Notes under the pieces: generated by a model
The model's input: only the letters and a program-made list of their open reading frames with translations
The model's database searches: none
What the model was told of the DNA's origin: nothing
Made by a program: the position numbers and the translations under genes
Assembly (NCBI RefSeq): GCF_030145145.1
Contig: NZ_JAQYWD010000001.1
Coordinates: forward strand, 62,001 to 126,000
From: Desulfobacula sp.
Lineage (GTDB): Bacteria > Desulfobacterota > Desulfobacteria > Desulfobacterales > Desulfobacteraceae
Direction of reading: 5' to 3'
DNA: 64,000 bases
Part shown: positions 17,403 to 25,936 of the stretch, in pieces
How the letters are laid out: every line of letters starts with the position of its first letter
Numbering within the stretch: the first letter of the stretch is position 1

Positions 17403-17713
17403 CCTCCGTATTTTTCAGAGTATCTTCAACATACGCAAAAGATATCCTCATTTGAAAAAATATGGTATTAATAATAGATATAACAAAAAAATACAATTCT
17501 TTTGTTAGAATTTGAGTAAGGTCAAACTTCCCTGAACTGGCAACGTTATTATGATAAAATTTCATGATTCTTTTGCCAAAAAAACACGAAAATAAGAATT
17601 GATAAAACGGATTAACAGTGCATCAAAATAGACCCATTGATTACATTTACCATGGTATTGTTTGTTACAAATTTATTTTGAACACTTCAAATAATGTTGT
17701 ATATGAATGTTGG
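17403..17713. other. AT-rich intergenic region
   Basis: Roughly 310 bases with no open frame worth reporting. It should contain the promoter of the minus-strand kinase operon near 17403-17500, and it separates that operon from the end of the next minus-strand gene. No clear terminator hairpin was seen. Confidence 0.5.
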
Positions 17714-18589
17714 CTAGGATTTCAAGCAGCACGTAACTGCGTCTTCAATAGAGGCAAACTCAAACTGAAATCCATTATCCAGTAACCGTTTTGGCATAAC
17801 CGTCTGCCCGGAGGTGATGATCTGGGCTCCCTCGCCGTAGAGCAGGCGAAGAACAAACATCGGGACCGGTAAAATGGTCGGCCTTGAAAGGGCCTTACCC
17901 AGGGCCCGGGTCAACCCAAGGTTGGTGGTCGGATTAGGGGCGGTCATATTATAGACGCCTTCATAGGTTGAATCATTCATGGCTGCTTGAAAAACCCGGG
18001 CCAGATCTTTTATATGTATCCAGGAAAAAGGCTGGCTGCCATTACCAATGGTGCCGCCCAGACCCAGTTTGAACGGTAAAAGCATCTTTTTCACAATCCC
18101 TCCCCCCTGTCCGAGAACGACACCAAAACGAAAAATGGCAGTGCGACAGCCAAACGCCTTTGCCCTTAAGGCTTCTTGTTCCCAGTCCCGGGACAGGTGC
18201 CCCAGAAAATCATCGGCCGGCACATGGTCATCTTCGGTATGAATGCCTGTGGCAGCATAATAACCAATGGCAGACGTCGAGAGAAACACGCTGGGAAGCG
18301 GTTTCATTAAGGCGCAGGCATTCACCAGTTTTTCGGTCAGGCCTACCCGGCTGTCATACATGATTTTCTTGTATTTTTCAGTCCAGCGACTGATCACAGG
18401 TGCTCCGGCCAGGTTAATGACAGCACTGGCCCCCTGCATATGTTTTGCCAGCTCCCCGGGTGACAAGGCAAATTCTTTGCGGCCCAAGCGGATGATTTCC
18501 CAGCCGGTTTCCTGGAATTTACGGCACAAATTGGAACCGACAAAACCACTGGCCCCGCTCATTGCGATGATATAACGGTTTTCCTTCAT
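17714..18589 (-). CDS. TIGR01777-family NAD(P)-binding epimerase-like protein
   Basis: 291 aa, an extended SDR of the YfcH/TIGR01777 group. It has the nucleotide motif GASGFVGSNLCRKF at residues 11-24, VINLAGAPV, the SDR segment LSTSAIGYYAATG and the group-specific C-terminal DUF1731 part (LPVPMFVLRLLYGEGAQII). Substrate and reaction are unknown for the group. It lies 132 bp after the MFS gene on the same strand and could be the last gene of that operon or independent. Confidence 0.88.
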   Translation of the reverse strand: MKENRYIIAMSGASGFVGSNLCRKFQETGWEIIRLGRKEFALSPGELAKHMQGASAVINLAGAPVISRWTEKYKKIMYDSRVGLTEKLVNACALMKPLPSVFLSTSAIGYYAATGIHTEDDHVPADDFLGHLSRDWEQEALRAKAFGCRTAIFRFGVVLGQGGGIVKKMLLPFKLGLGGTIGNGSQPFSWIHIKDLARVFQAAMNDSTYEGVYNMTAPNPTTNLGLTRALGKALSRPTILPVPMFVLRLLYGEGAQIITSGQTVMPKRLLDNGFQFEFASIEDAVTCCLKS

Positions 18590-18721
18590 TTGAATCCCCT
18601 AAAACTAACGTCCTAAAATTGAGTAAATTCAGTTTCAATATTGTGACGTATTCTGAAAACGGTTTCAAGAATTTTTTATCTTTAACCGCCGTGACCATTT
18701 CCGGTAACAGGTCTGTCATCT

Positions 18722-20011
18722 TTAAACGGGACTCTGTGTATAAAGGGGATCCTTCTTAACGGCCACTTCTGTTCCATTATTTTTCTGGTGTGGATCAATT
18801 TGCAGGGCGATTTGAGAGGTGTGATTGATAATCCTGAAGTCCACCTGATCTTCCACCGGGATAATTCGGGCAAATTCATTCTGCCTTAAAAGAAAAGATA
18901 CAGCTGTAAACGTCATACCGGCTGCTGAAAAATAGACAAAGAATCCACTGGGATTGTCCAGCAGCGCCATGACGGATGATGAAATCATGGGGCCCATCAT
19001 GGAGCCGATACCATGAAACAGCAAAAGAGCAGAGCTGACAGTGACCACATCCCTGGGTTCAAACATATCATGGGTCCTTGCCACGGCCACAGGATAGATG
19101 CTGAACATCAGCCCGCCAAAAAGACTGGCGCCGGCCATGAAAAGTCCGAAAGAATGTTGAGATGCCAGAATCATCAATCCGCTGATAATGGCAAAGAGTC
19201 CGCCGATTACAGGTATCACAATGGATCTGTCACATCGATCTGAAAGGCTACCCAGGGGCAACTGAAATAAAAGTCCTCCCAATACCGTAATCATCATGAA
19301 ACTGGACAATTGGGAGACAGTTAAACCCAGTTGCTGGCAAAAGACCGGCCCCATGGTATAAAAGGCACTGGAGGTCAAACCGGCGGCAAAACATCCGAGC
19401 AGCCCCAGGGGAGCCCGTTTCATAATTGTTTTCAGCCCCACAGACCTCACATCCGCCAGGCGGGGATGTCGGGTACGGGTCATTGCAACCGGTATAATAC
19501 AAGACACCAATAACAAACCGATAATAAAAAACAGGCTCTGGCCTGCCACATTGCCCAGGTTGAGCAACTGCTGAGCGGCACTGCTGCCCAGGAAATATAT
19601 CACCATGTAAATGGAAAACACCCGTCCCCGCGTCTGGGGGGTGGCGCTTTCGTTCAGCCAGCTTTCAATGATCATGAACAGCCCAATGGTTGCAATTCCG
19701 GTAAAAAATCTTAACGCTGCCCAGGCAAAAGCAGAAACATAATAACCATGGAGCATGACCATGGCCGTGGCAAGGGCAGCAAAAACACCAAAAGATCGAA
19801 TGTGGCCGATGCGCTTCATCAGATGGCTGCAATAAATGGTGCCCACAGCAGAACCGATAAAATAAGCGGTTAAAATCAATCCGGTTGTCTGGGTTGAAAA
19901 TCCTTCAAGGGTCAGCCTTAGGCTTAAAAAGGTTGACAATAATCCCAATCCCATTGCCATGATCAGCACAGCAGTATAAAGGGCCATAAACGATTTTAAT
20001 ATGGATGTCAT
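18722..20011 (-). CDS. MFS transporter, likely product exporter (YcaD-like)
   Basis: 429 aa, about 12 membrane helices. It starts MTSILKSFMALYTAVLIM; an earlier in-frame ATG at 20041 lacks a ribosome site. MFS signatures: GSAVGTIYCSHLMKRIGHIR between helices 2 and 3, then LPLGSLSDRCDRSIVIP in the second half. It is most like the YcaD group of putative drug/metabolite exporters. It follows the decarboxylase, ligase and transferase genes in what looks like one operon, so I infer export of their product. Direction and substrate are not shown by the sequence. Confidence 0.85.
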   Translation of the reverse strand: MTSILKSFMALYTAVLIMAMGLGLLSTFLSLRLTLEGFSTQTTGLILTAYFIGSAVGTIYCSHLMKRIGHIRSFGVFAALATAMVMLHGYYVSAFAWAALRFFTGIATIGLFMIIESWLNESATPQTRGRVFSIYMVIYFLGSSAAQQLLNLGNVAGQSLFFIIGLLLVSCIIPVAMTRTRHPRLADVRSVGLKTIMKRAPLGLLGCFAAGLTSSAFYTMGPVFCQQLGLTVSQLSSFMMITVLGGLLFQLPLGSLSDRCDRSIVIPVIGGLFAIISGLMILASQHSFGLFMAGASLFGGLMFSIYPVAVARTHDMFEPRDVVTVSSALLLFHGIGSMMGPMISSSVMALLDNPSGFFVYFSAAGMTFTAVSFLLRQNEFARIIPVEDQVDFRIINHTSQIALQIDPHQKNNGTEVAVKKDPLYTQSPV

Positions 20012-20052
20012 AACACAGGTTCCAATAAGTTTTTCATACATGTTAAAGGGGG

Positions 20053-21330
20053 TTAAATGGTAACAACTTCAGGCAGGGGTTTGATGAAGTGTTGACCGAG
20101 ACTATAGGTATACGCGCCCTGACATGGAATCATCAGGAGATCTCCCGGCGTGATGTCCTTGCCAAAATAGGTATATCCCCATACATCATGGGGGGTGCAC
20201 AAAGCGCCTAAAATATCACAGGGTTTTTCCGTTAATGCGCTTTGGCTGAGATTGAGTATGGGGAAATAATCGGTTTCAAACCGTTCCCAGCCAATGGCAT
20301 TGGTGCCGGCGTCGGTGATGACCAGATCATGATTTTTTTTATCGATTACCGTAAAAAAGAGATGCATGGCACTGTGGCAAATCCATCTGCCGGGTTCAAA
20401 ACAGATGCGGCAGTTAACCCAGGGGAAAATATGGGTATTGATGGTTTTAAAAAGGATCTGGGCAAACAGTTCTATGGGGGTTGAGGGTCTCCGATAATGC
20501 GCATTGCCATGCAATACATCCTTGTTGTCGGCACGTTGGCGAAGACCTTCATCGGTGCCTGCAAACTGAAGCCACTCTCCTTCTTCCGGCCAGTAGCCGC
20601 CGCCAATATCTATAAATTCAATGCACTGATTAAACCGGGCGGGCATTTTCTTGAGGGTTTTGCCAAGCAAGACAATAAATGCCAGTTGCCTGTCCGGTGT
20701 CAGATTCCAGCTCGAATGAAATTGAAGCCCCTTAAACTGGATATTGGGCAGGTTTTTCACCTGATTCCAGAAGGCAGGCAATTGTTCCGGGAGAATGCCG
20801 AATTTTCTCCACAGCCCGTTTGGGTTTGTGGTTAACCGGATACCCACCCGGACAGGTGGCGTGGCGTCTGGTTCAGAAACCAGTGCTTTAAGCCGTTCAA
20901 GCTCCCCAAAACTGTCTAAAAGAAGGGTGGTCCTGTCTTTATGGGCAATGGCCAGGGCCAGCTCTTCATTGGTTTTACCCGGCCCGCTGAAGATAATATC
21001 CCGGGCGTTTAACGCCAGGGCAGATGTCAATTCTACTCCGCTGGAGACATCCAGGCCAAACCCGGATTCGACCAGGGTGGCAGACACATCCGGATGGTTA
21101 TTGCTTTTCATGGCAAAATAAAAGGCAGTTCCGGGGAAAAAACGGTTAAATGCTTCTGACAAGTGTTTCGCATTCTGTTTTAACGTGGCAGATTCCAGAA
21201 TCCACAGGGGGGAGCCATGGTTTTGAACCATTGCCTGATACGTGTGTTTACGGTCAAAATAGCCACGAACAAACGGCTCCAGGACATCCCTTGGCAAAAA
21301 AGGGGTGCCCGGCAGGGGGTGATCAGACAT
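20053..21330 (-). CDS. Type III PLP-dependent amino acid decarboxylase
   Basis: 425 aa of the ornithine/diaminopimelate/carboxynorspermidine decarboxylase fold. Visible: the PLP Lys in FYFAMKSNNHP, HSSW where HxGS is usual, the glycine loop EFIDIGGGYW, the EPGR motif (CFEPGRWICHSA), the catalytic Cys and Asp in GALCTPHD, and the Tyr in GAYTYSLG. It should decarboxylate an amino acid or a carboxylated polyamine. The divergence around HSSW and a long insert (GTDEGLRQRADNK) make the substrate uncertain. It starts 6 bp after the ATP-grasp stop. Confidence 0.88.
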   Translation of the reverse strand: MSDHPLPGTPFLPRDVLEPFVRGYFDRKHTYQAMVQNHGSPLWILESATLKQNAKHLSEAFNRFFPGTAFYFAMKSNNHPDVSATLVESGFGLDVSSGVELTSALALNARDIIFSGPGKTNEELALAIAHKDRTTLLLDSFGELERLKALVSEPDATPPVRVGIRLTTNPNGLWRKFGILPEQLPAFWNQVKNLPNIQFKGLQFHSSWNLTPDRQLAFIVLLGKTLKKMPARFNQCIEFIDIGGGYWPEEGEWLQFAGTDEGLRQRADNKDVLHGNAHYRRPSTPIELFAQILFKTINTHIFPWVNCRICFEPGRWICHSAMHLFFTVIDKKNHDLVITDAGTNAIGWERFETDYFPILNLSQSALTEKPCDILGALCTPHDVWGYTYFGKDITPGDLLMIPCQGAYTYSLGQHFIKPLPEVVTI

Positions 21331-21336
21331 GACAGG

Positions 21337-22620
21337 TTATGATGCCTCCGACAAATGGGTTGGCTTTTGATGGGGTTCGATATGGATATCTATTGTTCGG
21401 GCAATACTAAGGGCCTGGGATTCAGGATATTTGCCATTTGACGGCTCAATGATCACATGTCCCAAAGACCAGGAGTCGTAGTCATCTGGCGGTAATGTAA
21501 TTTGCCGGCCCGGTTTTTTGGTTAATAAAATATGTTTTACCCGGGTGTCTGCCAGCAGATGGCGGGTTTCTATTCCTCTGAGGGTGCCGCTTTTGTCTGC
21601 ATGGAGTCGGATTCCCACATGGGGTGTAACCGTATCATACCGGGTGAGTTCCAAAGGCGAGTGTCGTGCAAAATCAAGGCTTAGTTTCAGTATATCCGTC
21701 CCGGTGGACATCTTTAACAGATAGGGCAGACAATCCCCCCCGGGCCGGGGGGTCAGTTCAATCAACTGAATGGTGTTGCCGGAAACAATGAAATCAACCA
21801 TACAGATGCCTCTGTTGATTCCCAGGGCCTGTGCACTTTTCAGCAGGAGCTGATCCACCGCATCAGGATTGATCGAGTGGGGCAGCTGTCCGGGCAGCAC
21901 ATACCCAATGATAGTGCCGAATGGCCTGAAGGGTGATTTGATTTTTCTGGTCATCCGGATGATATGGATGGCATTATTTTCACAGATGAAATCACAACTG
22001 TATTCAGTCCCCTGGATCAATTCCTCGGCAAGCATCAGGTGTGTTTGGCCAGGGGATTTTTCAAACAGGGGATTTTGTGCCCTGTTTTCCAGACCGTTGT
22101 GTATGAGATTAAAGGCTGCATGACACTCCGGCTTACTGGTACACTTGAAAACAAGTTCACTGCCGCTCCCTGTCAAGGGTTTTAAAACGCATCCGGATGT
22201 GACGGAACGAAAAAAGGCCAGGACATCTGAAATGGTTTTTATGGGGGCGACCCTGGGGCATCCGATACCATGGCGCGTCCAAATCTGTTTGGACACATAC
22301 TTGTCCCTGCAGTTTTGAATGGTTTTTACCGACGGATAATCAAGGCCCCATTTTTCCGCAATACAGGCTGTAAGGGCCATTGACTCGCAATCAAAACAAT
22401 AAATACCCTCAATGGCCTGATCCCATGTCTTCACGTGCTTGTTCAATCGTTCAAGGACCTGAAACGTGTCAGATAGATTTACCAGAATCTCTTCCTTGGG
22501 AGAGGGGCATGCTTCTTGTGCAGCCTGCCGGATCCCGGGTGCGGTGACAAACAGAGTCCTTCCAGGACAGGACGTCCGGATCCATTGGATATAATCGGAT
22601 GTTGTACCGACCACCAGCAT
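21337..22620 (-). CDS. ATP-grasp ligase of the small-molecule operon
   Basis: 427 aa. The start is taken as MLVVGTTSDYI, which puts it 4 bp after the upstream stop; an earlier ATG would overlap. It shows an N-terminal pre-ATP-grasp alpha/beta domain, then the ATP-grasp core: CVLKPLTGSGSELVFKC, LAEELIQGTEYSCDFI, GICMVDFIVSGNTIQLIELTPRPGGDCL. This fold joins a carboxylate to an amine through an acyl phosphate. Given the neighbouring decarboxylase and acyltransferase-like gene, it may form an amide on the decarboxylated amine. Confidence 0.85.
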   Translation of the reverse strand: MLVVGTTSDYIQWIRTSCPGRTLFVTAPGIRQAAQEACPSPKEEILVNLSDTFQVLERLNKHVKTWDQAIEGIYCFDCESMALTACIAEKWGLDYPSVKTIQNCRDKYVSKQIWTRHGIGCPRVAPIKTISDVLAFFRSVTSGCVLKPLTGSGSELVFKCTSKPECHAAFNLIHNGLENRAQNPLFEKSPGQTHLMLAEELIQGTEYSCDFICENNAIHIIRMTRKIKSPFRPFGTIIGYVLPGQLPHSINPDAVDQLLLKSAQALGINRGICMVDFIVSGNTIQLIELTPRPGGDCLPYLLKMSTGTDILKLSLDFARHSPLELTRYDTVTPHVGIRLHADKSGTLRGIETRHLLADTRVKHILLTKKPGRQITLPPDDYDSWSLGHVIIEPSNGKYPESQALSIARTIDIHIEPHQKPTHLSEAS

Positions 22621-22624
22621 GATT

Positions 22625-23593
22625 TTATGCACAGATTTTTTGTTCCTTTGTTTCAAAGGTCAGGTCCATATAATTAAACGATGGATGGTGGTTTAATTCA
22701 TACAAGGGTCGGGGCGTGAGATGGAACCGCTCTTTCCAGTTAAAATCGCCGCAGAGAAAGTCAACAGAATCAATTCCCTGGCAGCAGGACCAGTCCATAT
22801 GATGGAGATTGATAAGCTTGGCCACCCCTGGGAAATCCGGGTTTGTCCCCCCGGCCAGCAATGTGTAGGCGTTTTTATACACCGCTCCCATGTCCACGGC
22901 AGCAATGGACCCATCAATAAGCACTGTAGTGATCCTCATCATTCCCATCCGGGTGAGAAACATGGCAAGATTTTCAAAGGAATGGTAAAATCTTGGATCA
23001 CTAAAGTAAGAGGCTTCTCCAAAGGATTCCCTGTTCAGTTTGACAAGGTGGGCTAAATCCTTTGATTGGTTGAATCTAAACGTCACCTTCCGGGCATGGA
23101 GTTTTTTCAACTCTGCATTGAGCTTTTTTCTGGATTTACCGGAAAAAGAGAGCAGATAATTTTCAAAGGAAAATCCATATAAACCCGGATGAAAAAAATA
23201 TCCGATTTCGTCCGGCATTAGGCGGTTCGACAAACCCAAAACGGCATTCCAGCAAAGATAGCGAAGATGCAACGGTCCTGGAACGGAGTCCAGTAAATTT
23301 TCTATAACCTTAGGCGTTTCTGCGATGATCCGGTTTTGCTCGAGCCAGGTTTTTCCCTGCCACGTTTCTCCGGGAAACTGAACATATTGTTGTTTTTCCC
23401 CGTCCCAGCACAGGGCCAGAAGTCCCACAGGCCGCTGATTTTTTTCAACCACATGAAAGTGCAGGGGTCTGGAAAACGCATCCTGAAAACAGGAGCGGAC
23501 CTGCCACAAATCAAACAGTCCTCTGGCTGGCCAGAGTTTTTCCCATATCTGTCTGCACTGTTCAGGATCTTCGTAGATAATGGTCTTCATCAT
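22625..23593 (-). CDS. GNAT/FemAB-like acyltransferase
   Basis: 322 aa, similar in layout to the double-GNAT BioF2/FemAB-like group (Acetyltransf_6): LHFHVVEKNQRPVGLLALCW in the first half, YLLSFSGKSRKKLNAELKKL in the middle, then ITTVLIDGSIAAVDMGAVY and YTLLAGGTNPDF. Members move acyl or aminoacyl groups to amines. It starts 4 bp after the SpeD-like stop. I cannot tell donor or acceptor. The order transferase, ligase, decarboxylase, exporter suggests one pathway. Confidence 0.8.
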   Translation of the reverse strand: MMKTIIYEDPEQCRQIWEKLWPARGLFDLWQVRSCFQDAFSRPLHFHVVEKNQRPVGLLALCWDGEKQQYVQFPGETWQGKTWLEQNRIIAETPKVIENLLDSVPGPLHLRYLCWNAVLGLSNRLMPDEIGYFFHPGLYGFSFENYLLSFSGKSRKKLNAELKKLHARKVTFRFNQSKDLAHLVKLNRESFGEASYFSDPRFYHSFENLAMFLTRMGMMRITTVLIDGSIAAVDMGAVYKNAYTLLAGGTNPDFPGVAKLINLHHMDWSCCQGIDSVDFLCGDFNWKERFHLTPRPLYELNHHPSFNYMDLTFETKEQKICA

Positions 23594-23597
23594 TTAC

Positions 23598-23996
23598 TCA
23601 GTATCTGTGGGTGACGTTCAGATTGGAGAACGACCCACCAAAATAAGTTTGGGCAAAGGATTTAACGGTCTCAGGGTCATAGGCCTTACAGCTAAAGACA
23701 TCCAGATAGGTGGTATTGGTTTTGTTTGCAAAATGGGCGGATATAAGAGAGGTCTCTATCAACTGAACCATTGAAAATCCGGCCACTTTTTCATCTTCTC
23801 CAAAATGAACCACCTGGGTTTCCCCGAACCGTTTCATTTCAATCAGGTCACATAATTCAACTACAAATTGTTTGATCAGGTCAGCATCCCTGATCTTGGC
23901 GGGGTCACAGTCATAGATATCAATGGCGGATGCAATCCCCCATACCTCAGGGACAGTATCCATTTTAAGGGGTGTTTCAGCTGTCAGAGTATTCAT
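23598..23996 (-). CDS. SpeD-like (AdoMet decarboxylase family) protein with altered processing site
   Basis: 132 aa, resembling the S-adenosylmethionine decarboxylase fold. The family block normally reads ISESHLTIHSF, where the Ser after Glu is cleaved to form the pyruvoyl cofactor. Here it reads LIETSLISAHF, with Thr at the processing Ser and Ser at the next His. The later catalytic-acid Cys is kept (YLDVFSCKAYDP). Either processing occurs differently or this is a non-pyruvoyl paralogue with a binding role. The start overlaps the stop of the upstream small gene by 4 bp. No spermidine synthase gene is nearby. Confidence 0.72.
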   Translation of the reverse strand: MNTLTAETPLKMDTVPEVWGIASAIDIYDCDPAKIRDADLIKQFVVELCDLIEMKRFGETQVVHFGEDEKVAGFSMVQLIETSLISAHFANKTNTTYLDVFSCKAYDPETVKSFAQTYFGGSFSNLNVTHRY

Positions 23997-24199
23997 CGTC
24001 TTTTCTCCTTTCTTTTTTTGTCCAGGGTGCTGAACAGGCTACCATTTTCTTTGTCAGTGTCTTTCCATTGGGACCGTTTGCTGAGTTTCTTTCGACGCTG
24101 CTGCATTTCCGTCTGGTCTTCCTCACACAAGTCCTCATCATAAAAATCTTTGAATTTCGGGTTTTTATGCCTTGTTCTCCGATTGTTTTCTCTGGTCAT
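23993..24199 (-). CDS. Small highly charged protein, first gene of operon
   Basis: 68 aa, no recognised family. The ATG at 24199 has AGGA 6 nt upstream. The protein is extremely hydrophilic, with an acidic patch in the middle (FYDEDLCEEDQTE) between basic stretches and a KKRKEKRR end. Its TGA overlaps the ATG of the SpeD-like gene (ATGA), and it lies about 55 bp downstream of the sigma-54-type promoter. These two facts support it as a real gene. The function is not predictable. Confidence 0.6.
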   Translation of the reverse strand: MTRENNRRTRHKNPKFKDFYDEDLCEEDQTEMQQRRKKLSKRSQWKDTDKENGSLFSTLDKKRKEKRR

Positions 24200-24263
24200 T
24201 GTTTTCCTCATAAGGATCTATAAATAATTAGCCGGTATTGCTCGCGGACCTGAATTTCCCTTT

Positions 24264-24279
24264 AGCAACTGTTGTGCCG
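24264..24279 (-). promoter_or_regulatory. Sigma-54 (-24/-12) promoter of small-molecule operon
   Basis: The minus strand reads CGGCACAACAGTTGCT, matching TGGCACR-N4-TTGCW at 15 of 16 positions, with GG and GC correctly spaced. The predicted start of transcription is about 54 bp before the 68-aa gene. A sigma-54 activator gene is divergent from it. This is the best regulatory match in the window. Confidence 0.75.
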
Positions 24280-24368
24280 CACCTTGTTGTTTTTTTAAAA
24301 AAGACGGATGTTCAATTAAATCAGCGGGTTCCATGGATGACTGCCAGGATGGGACGAAATAAAATTCA

Positions 24369-24472
24369 GTAATTTTTATCCGAATTATGAAAATTGGTAT
24401 TTTTTTACTTGATTTGTGGTCATTTTCAGGTATCATCAACAAATAGTGGGATTGTTTTGGTAAAAAATTACC
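24369..24472. promoter_or_regulatory. Candidate activator-binding sites between divergent genes
   Basis: A perfect 5-4-5 inverted repeat, GGTAAAAAATTACC, lies at 24459-24472. Weaker 14-nt look-alikes are at 24397-24410 (GGTATTTTTTTACT) and 24369-24382 (AGTAATTTTTATCC). They lie roughly 100-220 bp upstream of the sigma-54 start site, the usual distance for enhancer sites. The AT-richness means the weaker two could be chance. Confidence 0.35.
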
Positions 24473-24491
24473 GATCAAAGAAAGGGTCCAT

Positions 24492-25922
24492 ATGTTAATC
24501 AGGGTAGCCTGTGCCATCAAAGAAAAAAAACTGCAGGCAGATCTTGAAAAAAGATTGTCTGATTTTGATGTGCAGTTGAAAATATTCGGAAACAACAAGG
24601 CCCAGTGGCAGGAGCTGGTTCGCAGTTGTGGGGATGTGTTTTTAGTCAGTAAATCCCTGATCCCCCGGCCCATTGAATCCAGTGTGACGCTGCTGAACAA
24701 TCTACCGGAAAAGCCTACCACCATTATTCTTGATGACCGGGAATCCTCGGAAGAACATGCAAATCTTCTGGCATCCGGGGCAGATGTCGTTTTATATACC
24801 GGCATTTCCCAGGACAGCCTGATGGAGGCCATTGAAAGTACCCTGGAATCCAGACGACAGTTTTATTATGTGGATCGCCTTGACCAGCGGGGCAGGATAA
24901 AACCCAGATTAAACGACTTTGTCTCAAACAGTGAAGATATGCAGCGGTTTCTTGAAGAAGTTCAACAGGTCGTTACCAGCGACGCCAGCCTGCTGCTTCT
25001 CGGAGAAACAGGTGTGGGCAAAGAACATCTGTCCAAGGCCATCCATGCTGAAAGTCACAGGGCTCAGGGCCCTTTTATCCCGATCAATATGGCGGCCATA
25101 CCCGAGCAACTCATGGAAAGTGAATTATTCGGTCATGAACAAGGTGCGTTTACGGGTGCGGTCCGGTCCCGGCGGGGGGCTTTTGAACTGGCCCATGGCG
25201 GCACCATCTTTTTAGATGAAATCGGAGAAATGTCCCTGCAGATGCAATCCAAACTGCTTCGGGTCCTCCAGGATTTTGAATTTACACCAGTGGGTAGTGA
25301 AAGCCCTGTATGGGTTGATGTAAGGGTCATTGCCGCCACCAACAAGGATTTGGAAAAAGGCATTTTAAAAAACGCCTTCCGCCAGGATCTTTATTATCGA
25401 ATCGGCGTAATCTCTCTGACTATTCCCCCCTTGAGAAAACGGAAGCAGGATATCCCTTCCCTGGCCAACCATTTTTTGAATATGCACAATATAAAAATCG
25501 GCCGTGAAATCCATCGGTTTTCCCGGGCAGCCATGGAAGCCCTTTGCCAATATCCCTGGCCCGGGAACATCCGGGAGTTGATGAATGTCATTGAACGCGC
25601 CGTCCTTTTATGCCGGTCCGACGTTATATCCGTTAACAATTTTCCCGGCACTTTCCAGGAAAGTGCTTCCTTGATAGGGGACTTTCCCGAGGGCCCGTCA
25701 AGTTTAAAGGATCTGGAGATGGATGCCTGGAAAGGGAAGACCCTTTCCGAGGTCAGGAAACGGGTGATCCGGAATGTTGAAAAAAAATATCTTGAAATGG
25801 TCCTTGGCCAAACCCATGGAAAAATCGGGGAGGCCGCAAAGATTGCCGGAATTCACCCAAGGGGGTTGTATGGAAAAATGAAACAGCTGGGACTTGACAA
25901 GACCGACTTTAAATCCCGGTAA
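24492..25922 (+). CDS. Sigma-54-dependent transcriptional activator, divergent to operon
   Basis: 476 aa. The N-terminal 130 residues look like a degenerate receiver (MLIRVACAIKEKKL, PTTIILDDRESSEEH) without the usual acidic pair, so phosphorylation is unlikely. AAA+ domain at about 145-375: Walker A GETGVGKEHL, the sigma-54 loop GAFTGAV, Walker B GTIFLDEIGEMS, and FRQDLYYRIG. Fis-type helix-turn-helix at the end (GEAAKIAGIHPRGLYGKMKQLG). It is transcribed away from the small-molecule operon, which has a -24/-12 promoter, so it is the probable activator. The inverted repeat at 24459-24472 just before its start could also mediate autoregulation. Confidence 0.92.
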   Translation: MLIRVACAIKEKKLQADLEKRLSDFDVQLKIFGNNKAQWQELVRSCGDVFLVSKSLIPRPIESSVTLLNNLPEKPTTIILDDRESSEEHANLLASGADVVLYTGISQDSLMEAIESTLESRRQFYYVDRLDQRGRIKPRLNDFVSNSEDMQRFLEEVQQVVTSDASLLLLGETGVGKEHLSKAIHAESHRAQGPFIPINMAAIPEQLMESELFGHEQGAFTGAVRSRRGAFELAHGGTIFLDEIGEMSLQMQSKLLRVLQDFEFTPVGSESPVWVDVRVIAATNKDLEKGILKNAFRQDLYYRIGVISLTIPPLRKRKQDIPSLANHFLNMHNIKIGREIHRFSRAAMEALCQYPWPGNIRELMNVIERAVLLCRSDVISVNNFPGTFQESASLIGDFPEGPSSLKDLEMDAWKGKTLSEVRKRVIRNVEKKYLEMVLGQTHGKIGEAAKIAGIHPRGLYGKMKQLGLDKTDFKSR

Positions 25923-25936
25923 AGCGGGGTGAGTTG

